Under the pieces are notes generated by a model that worked only from the letters and a program-made list of their open reading frames with translations, had not been told where the DNA came from and did no database searches. This document shows, in pieces, positions 60,899 through 64,000 of a stretch of 64,000 bases of DNA (position 1 is its first letter; each line of letters starts with the position of its first letter). The position numbers and the translations under genes are program-made. Source of the DNA: Hofstenia miamia (taxonomy: Eukaryota > Xenacoelomorpha > Acoela > Hofsteniidae); contig CABFPE010000045.1 of NCBI GenBank assembly GCA_900660155.1, forward strand, positions 1,667,798 through 1,731,797, given 5' to 3'.

Positions 60899-61440
60899 GG
60901 GTTTCTCAATTATTATGGCATGTTCCTCCTGGACTTGGCGGAGAAGACCCAAACCATATCTAACCTACTTAAGAAGTCCATCAAGTTCAAGTGGACCTGG
61001 CAAGAGCAAGAAGCATTGGAAGGTATTAAGTGTGAACTCAAGAAAATACCCTCATTAAACACTCCTGATTAGACAAAAGACTTCATCATTGACTGTGATG
61101 CCAGTACAGTAGCTATCAGTGGAGTACTAAGCCAAAAAATCAATGGAATCAAAAGCCCCATCCAGTATTTCAGCAGGAAGTTGTGAGCTTCAGAAAAAAA
61201 TTATGGAGCAACAAAGTGCAAGATGCTGGCTTTAGTTGAGTTATTAAAGAAATTCCAATATTTTATTTTGGGACGCAAATTTCATCATGCACACCAACAA
61301 CAGTGCCCTTGCATGGTTGAAGAAATTCAGTGGCAACAAATCCAACATTGTAGCTTGTTGGATCAAGTACCTAAACAATTTTTTTTCATTTTCAATCTGG
61401 CACTGCCCCAGTTGACTCCATTTAAATGCTGACTACTGGA
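60899..61440 (+). pseudogene. pol: RT connection and RNase H, decayed
   Basis: From 60899 a new frame reads the connection (KKSIKFKWTWQEQEALEGIK), a TGA, then DFIIDCDASTVAISGVLSQ, the first conserved block of gypsy-type RNase H with its catalytic Asp. PIQYFSRKL follows, then a TGA at 61184-61186 where Arg or Ser is usual, and NYGATKCKMLALVELLKKF, where the usual catalytic Glu before LA is Lys-Met (KCKMLA for xKELLA). The frame shifts near 61284 and continues MHTNNSALAWLKKF, with Asn at the usual TDxSAL Asp. The enzyme would degrade element RNA; two of three acidic residues appear lost. Some substitutions fit G-to-A or C-to-T change. Confidence 0.7.
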
Positions 61441-62831
61441 CGGCATTACCTAGCTATGAAAGAGACCTCAAGAAGCCCACTGGGGAAATGGTTCCATTTT
61501 CTTTCATCCCTCATACTGAATATAATCTAATCCCAGAGATCAACACAGATTGTAATGGCAAACCCATCCTAGCCATCTTAGTATGAGAAGAGATTTCAGA
61601 GGAGGAAATAATGTACCATCAATGCTGTGATTGGATATTAGATCAAATCATGAAGAGAATGTAGGATCCCTATTTTCCCACTTCTCTAGAAGTGAATCAA
61701 TACTTTAACTGCTACAATTGGCAGACAAATGAGAATGGATTACTGTATGTCAAGAGTTGAAATAACAACTGACTCTCCATTCCAGAATACTTTAGGAGAG
61801 ATCTTGATTGCAGAATTCATGAAAGGGGGCATTTAGGCATACTTCAGACTGAAAAAACTTTTAACTCCAGGTATGTCACGATCAGCATAAGAGCTGCTGT
61901 CACAGACATCATCAACAAATGTGAGAAATGCCTTTTATATAACACTAACCACTTCCCCCAGCAGAGGGCCAAGCTCAAGTCTTGAGCAGCAGAATGTCCT
62001 AACAAACTTGTTCAAGTCGACCTTGAACAGTTATCATGAGATGATGATGGGTTCCAATACATCCTTGTTATGGTCGACCACTTTACAAAATTTGCTCACA
62101 TGATTCCCTTAAGCAGTACAACAGCAGAAAGAGTGGCAGAAAAAATCGTGAAAGAGTGGGTGTTGAAGTATGGACCCATGAGGAAATTAGTCTCTGAACA
62201 TGGCCCTTAGTTTGAGAGCAACCTCCTCCATGCCTTAATGAAAGAACTGGAGATCATTCATGAACTAACTACTGCCTATCACCACCAAGCAAATGGCCTA
62301 GTAGAACAATTGAATCAGACTCTCATAAAATTAGTTTGATTTGCTTTATCTCAGGCTGCTGTAAAGAAATGGAGACATGTTATCAAATGCATAGAATATT
62401 TTTATAATACATCTGTTCACACAACTACAGGCATGAGCCCATTTAAAGCAATGTTTGGTCATGAAGCCACCTCCTCCTTAATGATGATTTTTCCAAATTA
62501 TGCAGAGAAAAGCACACACCTCTATGTTAACTGATTAATTCAAGACATGCAACAAATCCATCTTACCATCTGCCACAACACCAATCAATCCAGTATATGG
62601 CAGAAGAAAACATTCAACAAAAAGCTATATGGTGAACCACACAAATGAGGTGATCAAGTCTTTGCTTATCTCCCTCACATAACAATGGATAGCAATCAAG
62701 TATGTAAACTTGCTAATGATTGGCAAGGTCCTTTCACTATAGAAAAGGTTCTTGACCATAACACTTATACTTTAAACAATGGTAAAACAGTACACTTTCA
62801 GCAGCTCAAACAAGCAATTAAGGATATATAG
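61441..62831 (+). pseudogene. pol: Integrase, single frame with many stops
   Basis: From about 61284 to TAG at 62829-62831 a single frame is free of frameshifts but carries eleven in-frame stops: nine TGA, two TAG, no TAA. Domains in order: HHCC zinc site (His 61818 and 61830; CEKC at 61920-61931); catalytic core with first Asp retained in VQVDLEQ (62019-62021) and YILVMVDHFTKFAHMIPL; second catalytic Asp replaced by Glu in LVSEHGP (62196-62198); third Glu retained in NGLVEQLNQTL (62304-62306); GPY/F-type module WQGPFTIEKVLDHNTYTL near the C-terminus. It would insert the DNA copy into the genome. Several TGA sit where Arg is expected (for example HK-stop-GDQVF, LV-stop-FALSQ). Confidence 0.85.
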
Positions 62832-62920
62832 AATGTAATAATAGATGACAATACTGAATTTACATTAGTTGATAAGTGTTGATACATATGAAAAATATGA
62901 GAACTTAACTAGCAACTGTG

Positions 62921-64000
62921 ATGACGCCCTCAACATCTCGACCCTACATGGAGAGAAACATATCCCCACATGCATGAGAGGAGCTAGCCACCTCTTTACC
63001 AAAAACTTTTAAACCTAGATTACCCTCTAGTGAATTACAACTTGTAAACCCCCCCCCCCAATTAAGTGGCTCAATAGCCCCCTCAACCTCTTCAGCCAGA
63101 ACTTCCACCATCAGATCACAGAAGACCAAAGATTAGAAGAAAGAAAATGTCCAAGGTTGTTGGTGAAGAAACTTTGCATCCATTCTACATAGCCACCAGA
63201 AAAGCTACCATGATCATACATGATAACATATCTGAGGAGATGAAGAACCAACTCTGCTGAACCTATAATGGTCGAGAAATGAACTGTTCAATAGATATAA
63301 TACCCTTCATGATAGATGCAGCTTGTTGCCTGAAGGTCAACACAATCATCTGCTATGATTCAAGAATGTTGGAGGGAGTTAGTCACCTCTACTGGCGCAG
63401 CACCATGCATATATTCTTCAACAATGATTTCAACATATATAATATATGTCAATTCCTGAATAGCAGAAAAACAATAGACAGCTTTGAATGTGTCAACGTA
63501 GACTTTAACAATCTCTTGGTAATATATTTTCTAAGAGTACATGAAATCCAAATGGATTCTATTATGGAGCAAATTGAAATAGTGTAGAGAATAGCTAAAG
63601 TGGAAGGCATTCACCTCATGATGATACTGAGAGATGAATACAAAGAGACCATGCCAGAAACAATTGAAAATCTACATTTCTGAATGGAAAATTTCACAAT
63701 CTTTTCTAAAGACAACTACCAATCCCTCCTACCTTATGTCATGAATCAGTTAGAGATAACAAAATTACTATACACTGATTTATTGTTATGCCAACAAGTG
63801 CCATCACACCAGTTAGCTGTTGATCACAAACTCATCATTGATGTCATACTACAAGCACAGACTCTAGAAGTAACAGATCCGCATACCTCTTCACTCCACA
63901 CCATTACAGATATGCATGTTAGTTTTGCCTTTGCACAGAGCAAACAAACCCTCAATGAGATCAAAACCATCTGGTCTGACATCAAAGCTGACATTAACCC
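62921..64000 (+). pseudogene. Third ORF of the retroelement, unidentified (runs off the window)
   Basis: Ninety bases after pol an ATG at 62921 opens a frame rich in Ser/Thr/Pro (TFKPRLPSSELQLVNPPP region), with a TGA inside and an 11-C run at 63049-63059. Near 63147 coding-like text resumes in another frame, MSKVVGEETLHPFYIATRKA, and that frame carries on to the window end with only three stops (TGA 63258, TAG at 63585, TGA at 63681). It includes CCLKVNTIICYDSRMLEGVS and, at the end, QTLNEIKTIWSDIKADIN with a heptad-like pattern. Position after integrase is where some gypsy-type elements carry an envelope-like ORF, but no signal peptide, cleavage site or clear membrane span is visible, so I do not call it env. 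Confidence 0.5.

Larger units (their letters stand above)
58366..64000 (+). mobile_element. Decayed Ty3/gypsy-type LTR retroelement (incomplete at both ends)
   Basis: Domains occur in the order gag, CCHC knuckle, protease, reverse transcriptase, RNase H, integrase, then a third ORF, which is the Ty3/gypsy (Metaviridae-like) order with integrase last in pol. No LTR can be delimited; the 3' end lies beyond the window. All ORFs are broken. The internal deletion in reverse transcriptase and several altered catalytic residues mean that this copy cannot replicate by itself. Stops are predominantly TGA, and CpG is scarce throughout. Confidence 0.85.

Noticed and set aside
62944-63129. 61-codon minus-strand ORF with acidic composition
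   Set aside because: Complement of the Ser/Pro-rich start of the third retroelement ORF.
1-64000. tRNA or rRNA genes
   Set aside because: No cloverleaf with a recognisable TTCGA-type arm and acceptor stem, and no rRNA-like segment, was seen on reading; a covariance-model scan was not possible here.

Overview
The window is AT-rich, repeat-laden animal DNA, most likely from an invertebrate. It is dominated by decayed DNA transposons (Tc1/mariner, piggyBac, hAT and PIF/Harbinger types), one decayed Ty3/gypsy-type LTR retroelement, TA microsatellites and long stretches with no coding signal. There is no bacterial-style gene organisation. I cannot name the species. Single-base Ns and an exactly 1000-base N run show that this is a scaffold with seams.

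Layout. Positions 1-28.7 kb are mostly non-coding and hold a set of short transposons that can be delimited by their ends and target-site duplications: piggyBac-like (7319-8335), Tc1/mariner (12099-12993) and hAT-like (23776-24104). There is also a hAT transposase relic (about 3233-3370), a 0.6 kb duplication with an N at its seam (9442-10636), and one plausible host ORF of 148 codons on the minus strand (22039-22485).

Positions 28.76-54.20 kb form a giant inverted repeat. A left arm (28762-40992) and a right arm (41993-54203) mirror each other around the N gap, and both stop at the same base inside the N-terminus of a mariner-type transposase. The arms differ by indels, microsatellite lengths and replaced blocks, as two alleles would. 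An assembly join of two haplotypes is the simplest reading; a real palindrome is the alternative. Each arm carries a 43-bp minisatellite, a self-complementary Harbinger-type MITE, a hAT transposase relic, and a coding-like remnant I cannot identify.

Positions 54.3-64 kb have a different character. CpG is scarce and the DNA is mostly retroelement. A possible integrase tail (54819-55406) is followed by a decayed third copy of a repeat also found in both arms (55946-56575). Then comes a long gypsy-type element: gag with a CCHC knuckle, protease, reverse transcriptase with its catalytic core deleted, RNase H, integrase, and an unidentified third ORF that runs off the window. Its stop codons are mostly TGA, often where arginine (CGA) is expected. 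Relative to the arm copies, most CpG sites in the third repeat copy have become TpG or CpA. Together these point to long-term CpG methylation and deamination of this segment.

I found no convincing novel functional system. The observations most worth following are the palindrome around the gap, the CpG/TGA decay signature, the unidentified ORF3, the unidentified remnant in the arms, and the set of transposons with readable boundaries.
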